Source of the DNA: a bacterium
Lineage (GTDB): Bacteria; SAR324; XYD2-FULL-50-16
Assembly: GCA_018830885.1 (NCBI GenBank)
Contig: JAHJRI010000186.1
Coordinates: 1 to 35,428, forward strand
Direction: 5' to 3'
DNA length: 35,428 bases
Of this stretch, positions 25,235 to 33,762 are shown one piece after another; the first letter of the stretch is position 1; each line of letters starts with the position of its first letter. Below the pieces are notes generated by a model, which was not told the origin of the DNA, made no database searches, and saw only the letters and a list, made by a program, of their open reading frames with translations. The position numbers and the translations under genes were made by a program.

Positions 25235-26005
25235 ATGAAAAATTTACTCTTGCTGATTATCTGCACTTTGATGCTGGTCGGATGCGCCGAACAGCGGGTC
25301 CGTCTGCTGACACCACCTGCGCCGCCAGCACCCCCGGCGGAAAAAAAACCTGAGGACTACAGCGATATTCGGGTCCGGAATCAACGAGCCCGCACACGGG
25401 TGCCTGTCAGACAGACCCGGTATGAGGGGTCGCTGTGGACAGATGAGTCCTCCTGGGGAAATCTTTTCCGGGATCACCGGGCACGGTTCAGTGGTGATCT
25501 GGTGAAAATCACCAACATACAGGAGATGATCTCGATCCCGAAAAAAGAAGAGGAAAAGCCAGCCACAGGTGCGGCTGCGGCAGGTGAACAGGCTGCGGCA
25601 CAAATCAGCCAGGTTCTGGATATAGCGACCGGTATGGCCAAGGCGGAGGAGGAGGAGCGTGAAGTGCTCTCGTCGCTGCGATCAATTTCCGCCTATGTTC
25701 AAACTGTTCTACCCAATGGCAATATGGTGATTGTCGGGGAAAAAGTCGATTACCGTCAGCAGAACTCCATTCGCTATGTAACCACCATCAAAGGTATCAT
25801 CCGGCCATCGGATGTCAATGATGCCAACGAGGTGCCGGCCATTAAACTGGCTCGCTTTGAACCGAAAATCAAACGCCAGATGCTCGCCCGAAACCTGAGA
25901 ACCCTCAGTCCGATTATTGGCAGTCAGAAGGCCGGGTTGCTGGATCGTTTGAGCCATATTGTTACCCCGACCCCAGAAACAGCCGCTCCGGTCAATCAAA
26001 ACTAA
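25235..26005 (+). CDS. flgH: Flagellar L-ring lipoprotein FlgH
   Basis: A 256-residue outer-membrane lipoprotein forming the L ring. The lipobox LMLVGC places the mature Cys near residue 17 when translation begins at ATG 25235. The frame stays open to an earlier TTG at 25184, but that would bury the signal peptide, so the shorter start is chosen although its ribosome binding site is weak. A Pro/Ala-rich linker follows the Cys. The family core includes SLWTDESSWGNLFRDHRA and the 'LPNGNMVIVGEKV' segment followed by IRGIIRP-like residues (IKGIIRPSDV). A 30-residue Glu/Ala-rich insertion (about 105-130) interrupts the core. Confidence 0.92.
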   Translation: MKNLLLLIICTLMLVGCAEQRVRLLTPPAPPAPPAEKKPEDYSDIRVRNQRARTRVPVRQTRYEGSLWTDESSWGNLFRDHRARFSGDLVKITNIQEMISIPKKEEEKPATGAAAAGEQAAAQISQVLDIATGMAKAEEEEREVLSSLRSISAYVQTVLPNGNMVIVGEKVDYRQQNSIRYVTTIKGIIRPSDVNDANEVPAIKLARFEPKIKRQMLARNLRTLSPIIGSQKAGLLDRLSHIVTPTPETAAPVNQN

Positions 26006-26044
26006 GGTCGGCCGACCATTCCATTCTCATATTTTTCCCAATCT

Positions 26045-26080
26045 GGAATCTCTCTGCAAACCTTGTGCAGAAGGGATTCC
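26045..26080 (+). terminator. Hairpin between flgH and flgI
   Basis: GGAATC pairs with GATTCC (26045-26050 with 26075-26080) and CTGCA pairs with TGCAG inside it, separated by a small internal loop. No T-run follows, so it is more likely an RNA-stability or processing element in the 208-nt flgH-flgI gap than a strong terminator. Confidence 0.4.
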
Positions 26081-26213
26081 ACTGCAGACTAAGTCCCCCG
26101 TGATCTCCCGTGAATTACTTTCAGACCACCTCACTAAAAGGTACACCACGTGCATTATTATTGGCAGTCCATAGACGCTAATTTTATACCCTAATTCAGA
26201 TGCACGATTCGCG

Positions 26214-27368
26214 ATGACAAATAATTCTGCTAACAGGCTAAAAGTACTGTCTCTTTTCATATTTATGGTTCTGGCCAGTCAATCTGCTTATGCCGTGAGG
26301 ATTAAGGACCTGGCGGGCGTTCGCGGGATGCGGGACAACCAGTTGACCGGTTTTGGCATTGTCATCGGTCTGAATGGCACCGGAGACTCGCAGGAATCCA
26401 TCCTGGCCCGTAAACCGTTGATTAATGCGCTGGAACGGATGGCCATCTCCATGAAAACGACTGATATCCAAGGGCGAGCGATTGCCGGTGTTATCGTTAC
26501 AGCTATCCTGCCGGCCTTTGCCAAACAGGGTCAAAAAATCGATGTGACTGTCAGTTCGGTAGGAGATGCCATTTCGCTGAGGGGTGGGCAACTGATTGTA
26601 ACCCCCCTGCGCGCGCATACACGTGAGGTGTACGCAGTTGCTGCGGGTCCGATCATCGGCATCCCGATGGGGGTTGAACTTCCGGCCGCACGAGCCGTCA
26701 TAGGGGCTCAGGATTATGCCTTTGATGCCCGACGCAATATTGTGCCTACCGTAGGATATGTCGTCGGTGGCGGGATTGTGGAACGCGAAATTGATCTGGA
26801 ACTGAATTCAAGAGCCCGCTTGTTTATTAATCTGCATCAACCGGATTTTACGACATCGTTTCGACTGTCCAAGATCATCAATAAAAGTTTTGGTGATGGA
26901 TCAGCCCGGTCGGTTGATGCCGGCAGCGTCGAGGTTTCAGTCCCGGCAAGCTACCTCGGTCAACCGGTTGAATTGATCTCCCGCATCGAAAACCTGGAGA
27001 TTGAACCGGACGCGGTTGCAAAAGTCGTGGTGGATGAACGAACCGGAACCGTTGTGATGGGAACCAATGTCCGGATTCTACCCATCGCTATTTCATATGG
27101 GAACCTCAGTATCCGGATCGGACAGGATGCCGTGCCTGATCCTGCAGCAGCCGCTGCGCCGGCACCGGCTGCGGGAAGACCTCCGCAGGAGACCCCCCCT
27201 CAGGAACAGGCTGAAGAGAATCGGGTCATTCTGTTCAAGGGGGGTGTCGATATCAAAGAAGTTGTAAACGGCTTGAACAAGATCGGCATCTCAAACGCCG
27301 ATCTGCTGGAGGTTTTGAAAACCATCAAAACGGCCGGTGCACTGCAGGCCGAACTTATTATCAAATAG
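26214..27368 (+). CDS. flgI: Flagellar P-ring protein FlgI
   Basis: A 384-residue periplasmic protein that forms the P ring around the rod. The signal peptide ends near SQSAYA (about 28), followed by the highly conserved VRIKDLAGVRGMRDNQLTGFGIVIGLNGTGD. Other family blocks are FAKQGQKIDVTVSSVGDA, SLRGGQLIVTPL and the C-terminal LFKGGVDIKEVVNGLNKIG. Residues about 308-335 form an Ala/Pro/Gln-rich insertion just before that last block. Insertions are common at this position, but the low-complexity nature is notable. The ATG lacks a good ribosome binding site. flgJ follows after 36 nt. Confidence 0.95.
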   Translation: MTNNSANRLKVLSLFIFMVLASQSAYAVRIKDLAGVRGMRDNQLTGFGIVIGLNGTGDSQESILARKPLINALERMAISMKTTDIQGRAIAGVIVTAILPAFAKQGQKIDVTVSSVGDAISLRGGQLIVTPLRAHTREVYAVAAGPIIGIPMGVELPAARAVIGAQDYAFDARRNIVPTVGYVVGGGIVEREIDLELNSRARLFINLHQPDFTTSFRLSKIINKSFGDGSARSVDAGSVEVSVPASYLGQPVELISRIENLEIEPDAVAKVVVDERTGTVVMGTNVRILPIAISYGNLSIRIGQDAVPDPAAAAAPAPAAGRPPQETPPQEQAEENRVILFKGGVDIKEVVNGLNKIGISNADLLEVLKTIKTAGALQAELIIK

Positions 27369-27404
27369 CCCCGACCAGGCGTATAAAAGAGATATAATCC
27401 ACAG

Positions 27405-27815
27405 ATGGATATCAATTCAGACATAACGTTGATGCGGATGCGCAACAACACCCCACCGGGGAAAAGCATCCGGCCACCTTCCGCCAAAGTTGATGAAACT
27501 GAAAAGTACAACCGGGATCTCAAGAAAGCGACGGATGGTTTTGAAGAGTTGTTCGTCCATAAAATGCTCCAGGTCATGCGTCAAACGGTTCCCCAGGACA
27601 GCATCATGTTTGGTGGGCGCGGAGAGGAAATTTTCCAGGATATGCTGGATGAGAATTATTCAAAGATCATCACCCGGAGTGGGGCCTTCGGACTGAGTCA
27701 GGTGATTTATGAACATAACAAGAAGGTGCCGCAGTCTTCCCACCGAACAAACCAGACGCCATCTGCAGAGCGCGTCGATTTTCGAGATGGGCCGTTGGGA
27801 GAACCCAAAGATTGA
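27405..27815 (+). CDS. flgJ: Rod-binding protein, FlgJ N-terminal domain only
   Basis: A 136-residue protein matching the rod-binding (rod-capping) half of FlgJ: 'KATDGFEELFVHKMLQVMRQTVP', then MFGGRGEEIFQDMLDENY and the terminal GAFGLSQVIYEH. The C-terminal muramidase domain of enteric FlgJ is missing, which is normal outside the beta/gammaproteobacteria; a separate enzyme must open the peptidoglycan for the rod. The position directly after flgI supports the call. The ribosome binding site is weak. About 190 nt separate it from flgM, and the sigma-28 promoter lies in that gap. Confidence 0.9.
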   Translation: MDINSDITLMRMRNNTPPGKSIRPPSAKVDETEKYNRDLKKATDGFEELFVHKMLQVMRQTVPQDSIMFGGRGEEIFQDMLDENYSKIITRSGAFGLSQVIYEHNKKVPQSSHRTNQTPSAERVDFRDGPLGEPKD

Positions 27816-27925
27816 AATATCACCGGACAGGAGGGTTGCTGGGTTGCCGGCAGAATGTCAAAACAGGCAAAAGAGTGGCTCAGCCCTGAAAACAGAAAGA
27901 ATCAAACAATTATCGAAAAAGTGAT

Positions 27926-27952
27926 TAAAGTTATCCATCGAAATACCGATAG
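27926..27952 (+). promoter_or_regulatory. Sigma-28 (FliA) promoter for flgM operon
   Basis: TAAAGTTA, 11 nt, then ACCGATAG. Against the enteric consensus TAAAGTTT-N11-GCCGATAA this matches 7 of 8 and 6 of 8 bases with exact spacing. It lies 55 nt before the flgM start, where late flagellar operons are normally controlled by FliA. Confidence 0.75.
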
Positions 27953-28007
27953 GGAAATAAGGAAAATTTTCATGACTCGATAATAACTTTAACTATTGGA
28001 GGTGAAT

Positions 28008-28292
28008 ATGAAAATTGAAGGTCAATACCCGAAAATGCCTGTTCAGGACAAAAATGTCCACAAGGATAAAACGGCATCCCCTATTGAAAATAAGACATCA
28101 ACGATCCAGGACAAGTCGGATCCCAAAAAATTCTCCGTGAATAAAATCCGGGAAAGAATCGATGCGGAACCTGAGATGGATATGGATAAGATCAGGTCGA
28201 TCAAGGCGCGGATCAAAAGTGGTGAATATGAAGTGGATACAAAGAGACTGGCTAACAACCTCTTGAAAGATTCGCTTCTGGAAGATTTATAA
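28008..28292 (+). CDS. flgM: Anti-sigma-28 factor FlgM
   Basis: A 94-residue small, charged, mostly disordered protein. The C-terminal half carries the FlgM pattern: 'VNKIRERIDAEPEMDMDKIRSIKARIKSGEYEVDTKRLANNLL', with the K-I/V-x-x-I-K-x-x-I-x-x-G-x-Y-x-V-D core that binds the flagellar sigma factor. The protein holds FliA inactive until the hook is complete, then is exported. GGAGGTGA just before ATG 28008 is a strong ribosome binding site and fixes the start. It is preceded by a sigma-28 promoter, giving the usual feedback loop, and is followed by flgN after 26 nt. Confidence 0.92.
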   Translation: MKIEGQYPKMPVQDKNVHKDKTASPIENKTSTIQDKSDPKKFSVNKIRERIDAEPEMDMDKIRSIKARIKSGEYEVDTKRLANNLLKDSLLEDL

Positions 28293-28318
28293 CTGACATA
28301 CAACGTGGGGCAGCAATA

Positions 28319-28807
28319 ATGGTTTTAGAGAGACTTATTCAGAATCTTCAATCCCAGGTCGATATGCATCAGGTGCTCCTGGAAACACTGAACCAGGAAA
28401 AAGAGATCCCGGCCTCATGCAGCCTGTTGGAGCTGAAGGAGATACAGACGGTCCGGGATTTTGCGGCACAGCAGATATTCGAATTGGAGGCGGCCCGTAT
28501 TAAAATCATGGCCGAATACACCCGGGAGCACAACATTCAATCGGATTTCTCCCTGAAAGCGTTGATCAAAAATTGTGAATCCCCTCATCGTGAACAATTA
28601 AATGAGCTTCGGTATCTTTTAAATCAACTCGTTCTGAGAATTCAATCGGTTGGAAAACAGAATGCTGAGAAAGCGGTTGCGAGAATTTCCTGTTTCAGAG
28701 AGATTCAAAACTCGGTTCACAAATCATTTAACCGGCACTCCATCTATTCGATGAATGGCCGCATGACACAACCAAAGGGCGCCTGCATGGTCCAAAAATC
28801 GATCTAA
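28319..28807 (+). CDS. flgN: FlgN-type flagellar export chaperone
   Basis: A 162-residue, all-helical, coiled-coil protein of FlgN type. Such proteins bind the C-termini of FlgK and FlgL and pilot them to the export gate. Sequence conservation in this family is low. The call rests on length, the helical pattern (for example LIQNLQSQVDMHQVLLETLN at the N-terminus and LRYLLNQLVLRIQSVGKQN), and position between flgM and flgK. GTGGGG lies about nine bases upstream of the ATG. The gap to flgK is 139 nt. Confidence 0.8.
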   Translation: MVLERLIQNLQSQVDMHQVLLETLNQEKEIPASCSLLELKEIQTVRDFAAQQIFELEAARIKIMAEYTREHNIQSDFSLKALIKNCESPHREQLNELRYLLNQLVLRIQSVGKQNAEKAVARISCFREIQNSVHKSFNRHSIYSMNGRMTQPKGACMVQKSI

Positions 28808-28946
28808 GGCAGACGTCGCTGAGAGGGTATCGGTATCGTCGCTGAATACCCTGCATTCATGGCCGGAATGACCGGTCGGGAAGACTGAAATGGCTTAACC
28901 AACAGCTTTACCGCCAGGGGCCATTCCAATTTTTTATTGAGAGTTT

Positions 28947-30680
28947 ATGTCACTATACGGAAGCTTTGAAATAGGGAAAAAAGGGCTCACCGCATCCCAG
29001 ATGGGACAGTCGACAACCGGGCACAATATTGCCAATGTCGATACGGAGGGATTTTCCCGCCAGGCGCTCAGCCAGGCGGCTTCCAAACCCGGTTCCGATG
29101 GAAGAGGCACCGGAGTGGACATAACAGGCGTCCAACGCAAACATGACATCTTCACCAAGCAGAAAGTCGTGGATGAACAGGCCTTCGTCGGGACCTGGGA
29201 AACAAGGGATAAAATCTTGACCGAAGCAGAAGTGATCTATACCGACCTCGAAGGCACAAAGCTCAGAGGGGCCATGGATGAGTTCTGGGGCTCTTGGAAT
29301 TCTGTGTCAACAGAGCCGGAAAGCGTTACCATGCGAAAGGAGCTGGTTACCAATGCCCAGGAACTCACAAGAGATTTCAGGGCCTTTGACAAACGCCTGA
29401 CGGATTTTAACAGCACACTGAACGGTCGAATTGAAGCCGAACTGCAGGAAATAAACGAGATTACCCGTGAAATCGGACTGCTGAACAAGCAGGTTGAACA
29501 ACTGGAAAAAAGAGGACTGCCAGCAAATGATGCCCGGGACCGCAGAGAACTCCTGCTGCAACAACTCTCTGCAAAAGTGGAGGTCCGCTGGTTTGAAAGC
29601 GGGCGGGGAACGCTGGAGGTGCAGATTGCCAATGGTCAGCATCTGGTTCACGGACGGAACAGTTATGACCTGCAGCCAATTAAAGTGGTCGAGGAACAGG
29701 GTAATATCCGCGTCGGTCTGGAAAGTTCCGCCGGTGTGCAGGGGGATGTCACCGACGTTATTAAAAACGGGGTGCTGAAGGAGCTGATCAATCAAAGAGA
29801 CGGCAATATCAACCAATATAAAACCGACCTGAATCTGATGGTTTCCGAACTGGTATTCAGAGTGAACCAGATTCATGCGAATGGAACCGGGATCAAAGGG
29901 GCCAAATATTCCGAAACAGGGGCCACAAAACTGAAAGATGCAGAACGGACAAATCCGCTTCCCTATCTGAAAAGTGGATCTTTTGAGATAAAGTTGATCA
30001 ATGAGAACAAAGAAATAGAAGACGTTTACACTGTCAAGGTCGAGGCAGGGGTCGATACGATTGAAACGATCATCGATAAAATCAACCGGGCAGCCGGAGC
30101 GTACGAGACCGTTGGCGAAGGGGATGAAAAAAAGGAGGTGCTGAAGGAGATCACACCGTTAAAAGCCGTGTTGGATCCGGATGGCGCTGTCAAATTGAGT
30201 GCCGGGATGGCGAATCAGTTTATCTACGGAGAAGATAATACCAATTTCAAGGCGGTTCTGGGGTTGAACTGTTTTTTTCATCTCTCAAACGGTGCCCGTG
30301 ATATTGAAGTCAATCAGGCATTGGTGGAAGACGAAATGAAAATCGCTGCCGGAACAGACCTGATTCCGGGCGATAACCGGATAGCGCTGGCGATCGCCGA
30401 GATCCAGAACACATCCACGATGAATGATGAAACCGTATCCTTTGACGAATTCTATAATGCCCAGATCACAGATATCGGGTTAAAGGTCTCCAATGCCCAG
30501 AAAGGGCTGCGCAGTCATTCCCAGATGCTGGAGCAGTATGAGGCCCTGCGGGACTCGGTCTCATCGGTCAATCTGGATGAAGAGATGACAAAAATGGTCA
30601 AATACCAGCGCGCTTATGAATCGTCCGCCAAATTTCTCAGTACCGTGGATCAAATGACACAGACCGTCATCAATATGTAG
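28947..30680 (+). CDS. flgK: Hook-associated protein 1, FlgK
   Basis: A 577-residue hook-filament junction protein. The N-terminus SLYGSFEIGKKGLTASQMG with GHNIANVDTEGFSRQ and the C-terminus NLDEEMTKMVKYQRAYESSAKFLSTVDQM are the conserved D0 helices. D1 includes 'LPANDARDRRELLLQQLSAKV'. The middle (about 340-450) contains a block with GVDTIETIIDKINRAA and then LGLNCFFHL, resembling the flagellin IN / FlgK insert fold. A similar block occurs in the neighbouring FlgL. It is translated from an ATG with a modest GAGA ribosome binding site. flgL starts 30 nt after the stop. Confidence 0.95.
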   Translation: MSLYGSFEIGKKGLTASQMGQSTTGHNIANVDTEGFSRQALSQAASKPGSDGRGTGVDITGVQRKHDIFTKQKVVDEQAFVGTWETRDKILTEAEVIYTDLEGTKLRGAMDEFWGSWNSVSTEPESVTMRKELVTNAQELTRDFRAFDKRLTDFNSTLNGRIEAELQEINEITREIGLLNKQVEQLEKRGLPANDARDRRELLLQQLSAKVEVRWFESGRGTLEVQIANGQHLVHGRNSYDLQPIKVVEEQGNIRVGLESSAGVQGDVTDVIKNGVLKELINQRDGNINQYKTDLNLMVSELVFRVNQIHANGTGIKGAKYSETGATKLKDAERTNPLPYLKSGSFEIKLINENKEIEDVYTVKVEAGVDTIETIIDKINRAAGAYETVGEGDEKKEVLKEITPLKAVLDPDGAVKLSAGMANQFIYGEDNTNFKAVLGLNCFFHLSNGARDIEVNQALVEDEMKIAAGTDLIPGDNRIALAIAEIQNTSTMNDETVSFDEFYNAQITDIGLKVSNAQKGLRSHSQMLEQYEALRDSVSSVNLDEEMTKMVKYQRAYESSAKFLSTVDQMTQTVINM

Positions 30681-30710
30681 GGTTTTTAACCGTTCAGCCT
30701 AAATCAGACC

Positions 30711-32471
30711 ATGCGCGTTACCGAAGTGACAAAACATAACACTGTTCAGAGCAACCTGAATAAAACCTCCGAGGTGCTTCAGGATAATCTGATTGGTGTA
30801 TCTAACGGTAAAATCCTGAACAAGCCGTCGGATGATCCGGTAGGGGCAGCGAAGGTGCAGGACTTCCGCACGTCTATTAATCATTCGAAGACCCTTGAAA
30901 AAAATATCAGCGCGGATAAGGTCTGGCTCAACAGCAGCGAAGAGACGATTAAACAGATCACCGATGCCCTGATGCATATCAAGGATCTGGCTCTGGAGGG
31001 CAGTAACGACGCTACAACCGTCGAGCACAGGGAGAGTCTGGCAAAAGAGATTGGCTTGATTACCCGGGACCTGATCGACCTGGGCAACAAGAGAGAAGGA
31101 AAACTCTACATATTTTCCGGCACTAAAACCTTTACCAAGCCTCTGGAGATGAATCCGGAACTCAGGGAAGCGGAGGTCATGTTCCATGGGACCCGGATAA
31201 AAAGTGCCGAGAAAATAATTCCATTGGACCATGAGAAGCCGTTAAAAGGGATCAGCCCTGGAACGTTCACACTGACTTTTGAAGAGCCGCAACAAACCAG
31301 CGGGGAAAAGGGTGCTGCCGACGGGGTTGTGCCGGATGAAGGCGTTCCATCGACAGAGACAGCGGAAGAAACTGCGGCCAAACCGGCTGGGGATGATGCT
31401 GACAGTGCAGAAACCGAGGAGGGACTGCCCAAGCCGAACCAGATAACAATCTCTCTAAATGGGACGGAATCACTGAAAGAGATCGTCGATAAAATCAATA
31501 AAGCTGCCATTGCAGAGCAGAAGTACATCCAGGACCCACATTCGCCAACCGGGTACAAGGCAAATGTTTTTGCTGAAATCGGGCGGGATAACTCGACTTA
31601 TCTGGATCCGGCATCTGACATCAAGCTGAAATTCGGGTCGGACACCACCGGCTTTTTTCAATTGATGAAATTTGGTGTCATCGGGAATCCCAAAGGTTAT
31701 CAGCCTGAAGGAGAGGAATCTGAATTACCCGTTATCAACGATGAACCGGTGGATGATGATGAATTTAAAGCCATCTACAATGGATACTCGAAGCAGAAGT
31801 ATCAGGTCCGTATCATCAAGGGTGGAACCTATGGTGTCGCCCATTACAGTATCAGCGATGACGGTGGGGAAACATGGTCCAAGGCCCTGCTGCTGCAAAA
31901 GGAGAATGAAATATTCAACCCGGAAGGGAAAGCCAGCAACAAAGTCAGGTTGCAGTTCGGGGTCGAAGGGAAACCCTATTTCAGAGAAGGATTGGAGTTT
32001 CAGTTCAATGGCAATGAATTTGTGGAATATCACGGCAATGACCAAATTAAGCAGGTTCTTGTCGATAATGGTATCAAAGTTGCTTTGAACATTAATGCCA
32101 ATGAGATTTTCTTCAAGGATGCGGATCATCCGAATACAGTCAACGTCTTCGACATGATGAACCGTTTGAAGGAAGCTCTTGAAGATGATGATGAAATGGC
32201 AGTTCAGAAGAGTCTGGATGAACTGGATTTCGCCATCGATCAGGTACTGGATAAAAGAAGCAAGATCGGTTCGACTTTCAAGGAACTTGAGTCCAGTGGA
32301 GATCGAATCGACAGCAGCATCGATTTCAAGTCTGCTGAGTTGTCCAAGTTGGAAGACATGGATCTGGCAAAGGGTGCGGTCGACTTGAACAACGCAGAAT
32401 TGAAACATCGAGTCGCTCTCGACTCGGCTGCGAGACTTATCCAGCCGACGTTAATTAATTTTTTGAAGTAG
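30711..32471 (+). CDS. flgL: Hook-associated protein 3, FlgL, enlarged
   Basis: A 586-residue member of the FlgL/flagellin family. The N-terminal helix region (TKHNTVQSNLNKTSEVLQDN, then GKILNKPSDDPVGAAKVQDFR) and the C-terminal helices (SGDRIDSSIDFKSAELSKLE, LNNAELKHRVALDSAARLIQ) are the conserved D0/D1 parts. Enteric FlgL has about 320 residues; this one carries about 250 extra in the centre. That part includes an Asp/Glu/Ala-rich linker (about 200-245), a flagellin IN-like block with LKEIVDKINKAA, and a beta-rich domain (about 345-450). The insert should be exposed on the outside of the hook-filament junction. It is the last flg gene of the operon; csrA follows after 137 nt. Confidence 0.93.
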   Translation: MRVTEVTKHNTVQSNLNKTSEVLQDNLIGVSNGKILNKPSDDPVGAAKVQDFRTSINHSKTLEKNISADKVWLNSSEETIKQITDALMHIKDLALEGSNDATTVEHRESLAKEIGLITRDLIDLGNKREGKLYIFSGTKTFTKPLEMNPELREAEVMFHGTRIKSAEKIIPLDHEKPLKGISPGTFTLTFEEPQQTSGEKGAADGVVPDEGVPSTETAEETAAKPAGDDADSAETEEGLPKPNQITISLNGTESLKEIVDKINKAAIAEQKYIQDPHSPTGYKANVFAEIGRDNSTYLDPASDIKLKFGSDTTGFFQLMKFGVIGNPKGYQPEGEESELPVINDEPVDDDEFKAIYNGYSKQKYQVRIIKGGTYGVAHYSISDDGGETWSKALLLQKENEIFNPEGKASNKVRLQFGVEGKPYFREGLEFQFNGNEFVEYHGNDQIKQVLVDNGIKVALNINANEIFFKDADHPNTVNVFDMMNRLKEALEDDDEMAVQKSLDELDFAIDQVLDKRSKIGSTFKELESSGDRIDSSIDFKSAELSKLEDMDLAKGAVDLNNAELKHRVALDSAARLIQPTLINFLK

Positions 32472-32608
32472 TCTTTTTCATTCGATTGGAAACAGTGAGG
32501 AACCATGAATGCAGCACCTCCATATTCAATCGCGTGATGTCACACGGGGCTTCTGTCTGTTGGAAACCTCGAATATCGTAAGTTCTTTCTTCGCCATGGA
32601 GGGTGAAA

Positions 32609-32842
32609 ATGCTTATCTTAACAAGGAAGTTAGGGGAAAGTATCACGATAGGGGATGATATAAAGATCCAGGTATTGGAGATAAAAGGCAAGCAGGTGAG
32701 GCTGGGCATTCAGGCTCCAAAGAAGTACAGCATTCATCGTGAAGAAATATATCAGAGAATTCAGGAAGAAAACAAACTTGCTGCTCAACAGAGCCCTCTG
32801 AGCCTGAAGAGCTTGACCGATATCTGGAAACGCAAGAAGTAG
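32609..32842 (+). CDS. csrA: Translational regulator CsrA
   Basis: A 77-residue RNA-binding homodimer that blocks ribosome access at GGA-containing leaders. The start [18 protein letters not shown] and the [19 protein letters not shown] segment (Arg near 44 being RNA-binding) are fully canonical. It has a longer C-terminal tail (to WKRKK) than the 61-residue E. coli protein, as in FliW-type bacteria. The ATG at 32609 is preceded by GGAGG. An upstream in-frame GTG would overlap this site. It lies between flgL and fliW: the standard CsrA-FliW-flagellin partner switch, in which FliW binds CsrA when flagellin is being secreted. Confidence 0.96.
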   Translation: MLILTRKLGESITIGDDIKIQVLEIKGKQVRLGIQAPKKYSIHREEIYQRIQEENKLAAQQSPLSLKSLTDIWKRKK

Positions 32843-32935
32843 CATCCCTGTTTTATATCGTGGATATTTTAAACATTTGAGCAATTCGCTCATGAACTTC
32901 CTGAATATCGGGATCACTTCAAAGAGAGGCATAGA

Positions 32936-33430
32936 ATGAAGTTTGATACTACTCGGTTTGGTCAGATCGATGTGAAACCAGAGGACATTTTGATATTCCC
33001 GGACGGGCCTTTGGGATTTCCTGACTGCACAAGATTTACGTTCATCGACGAAGAGAGGGCAGCGCCGTTTCGCATGCTGCAATCATTGGATAATCCCGCA
33101 CTGGCTTTTGTGGTTGTGGATCCCTTGATCGCAAAACCCGATTTTCAGTTTGATGTCACCGTTGAAGACCTGAAGCTTATCAAGGCTGAAACGACTGACA
33201 ATCTGCTGGTGTATGCGATTGTGACCATGAACCGGAACATTCACGAGGTGACGATAAACCTTCAGGGACCGCTGGTGATTAATCCCAAACAGAAACTGGG
33301 GCATCAGTTCGTGCTGATCGATACGGAATATACGACCCGTGAGAAGTTGCTGCAGAATGTCGATGAAACGCTGGAAACTGAAAGCGATCAGACGGAAAAA
33401 CAGGTTATACCTCAGAAACAGGCGGTTTAA
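32936..33430 (+). CDS. fliW: Flagellar assembly factor FliW, CsrA antagonist
   Basis: A 164-residue beta-barrel protein. Family blocks seen are the opening FGQIDVKPEDILIFPDGPLGF, FIDEERAAPFRMLQSLDNPALAFVVVDP, then 'IVTMNRNIHEVTINLQGPLVIN' and QFVLIDTEYTTREKL. FliW binds CsrA allosterically and also binds flagellin, so that flagellin translation is tuned to export. It follows csrA by 93 nt with an AGAGAGG ribosome binding site and ends the flagellar block. The final 20 residues form a polar tail that is not part of the core fold. Confidence 0.95.
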   Translation: MKFDTTRFGQIDVKPEDILIFPDGPLGFPDCTRFTFIDEERAAPFRMLQSLDNPALAFVVVDPLIAKPDFQFDVTVEDLKLIKAETTDNLLVYAIVTMNRNIHEVTINLQGPLVINPKQKLGHQFVLIDTEYTTREKLLQNVDETLETESDQTEKQVIPQKQAV

Positions 33431-33762
33431 AAGGCGAGAGTCCAGACAGTGAAGATGGTTCTTGCCTCCGGCGTGTCAGTATAACCGGGGCGCATGATGC
33501 CATTGTCATTGACATATACCTGTAATAAAAGACTTTTGGAAGTTTAATTGGTTGTGCTTAACACTTCGGAACTCTCTTTTCGTTCCTTCCGGTTGAGCCA
33601 GGCAATTGGGCGCCATTCATATGCCTCTTGTGTAATCGATATTCGGCATTGATGAGACCACACCCTTTTGGAAACCCCTAATTCCAATGGGTTGTTAACG
33701 GTCCAATGCCGAATTTTCGATGTTCTTCCCCTACAAAATCCTGCGGACTGCACTTCGAATCT
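33431..33762. other. Convergent intergenic region with nested inverted repeat
   Basis: A 332-bp stretch between fliW (plus) and asd (minus). It contains the inverted-repeat structure at 33636-33720. A 69-codon minus-strand frame at 33544-33753 overlaps that structure and resembles no known protein, so it was not called. No clear T-run terminator was identified for either gene. Confidence 0.5.
33636..33720. repeat. Nested inverted repeat (85 bp)
   Basis: An outer perfect 11-bp stem, ATTCGGCATTG (33641-33651) with CAATGCCGAAT (33704-33714), is extended by TCGA pairs beyond a small bulge. Inside, ACCCTTTTGGAA (33662-33673) partly pairs with TTCCAATGGGT (33682-33692). It could be a bidirectional transcription stop between convergent genes or a small non-autonomous repeat element. 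Confidence 0.55.

Noticed and set aside
33544..33753. A 69-codon minus-strand frame downstream of asd
   Set aside because: It overlaps the nested inverted repeat and shows no recognisable pattern or ribosome binding site; probably chance.
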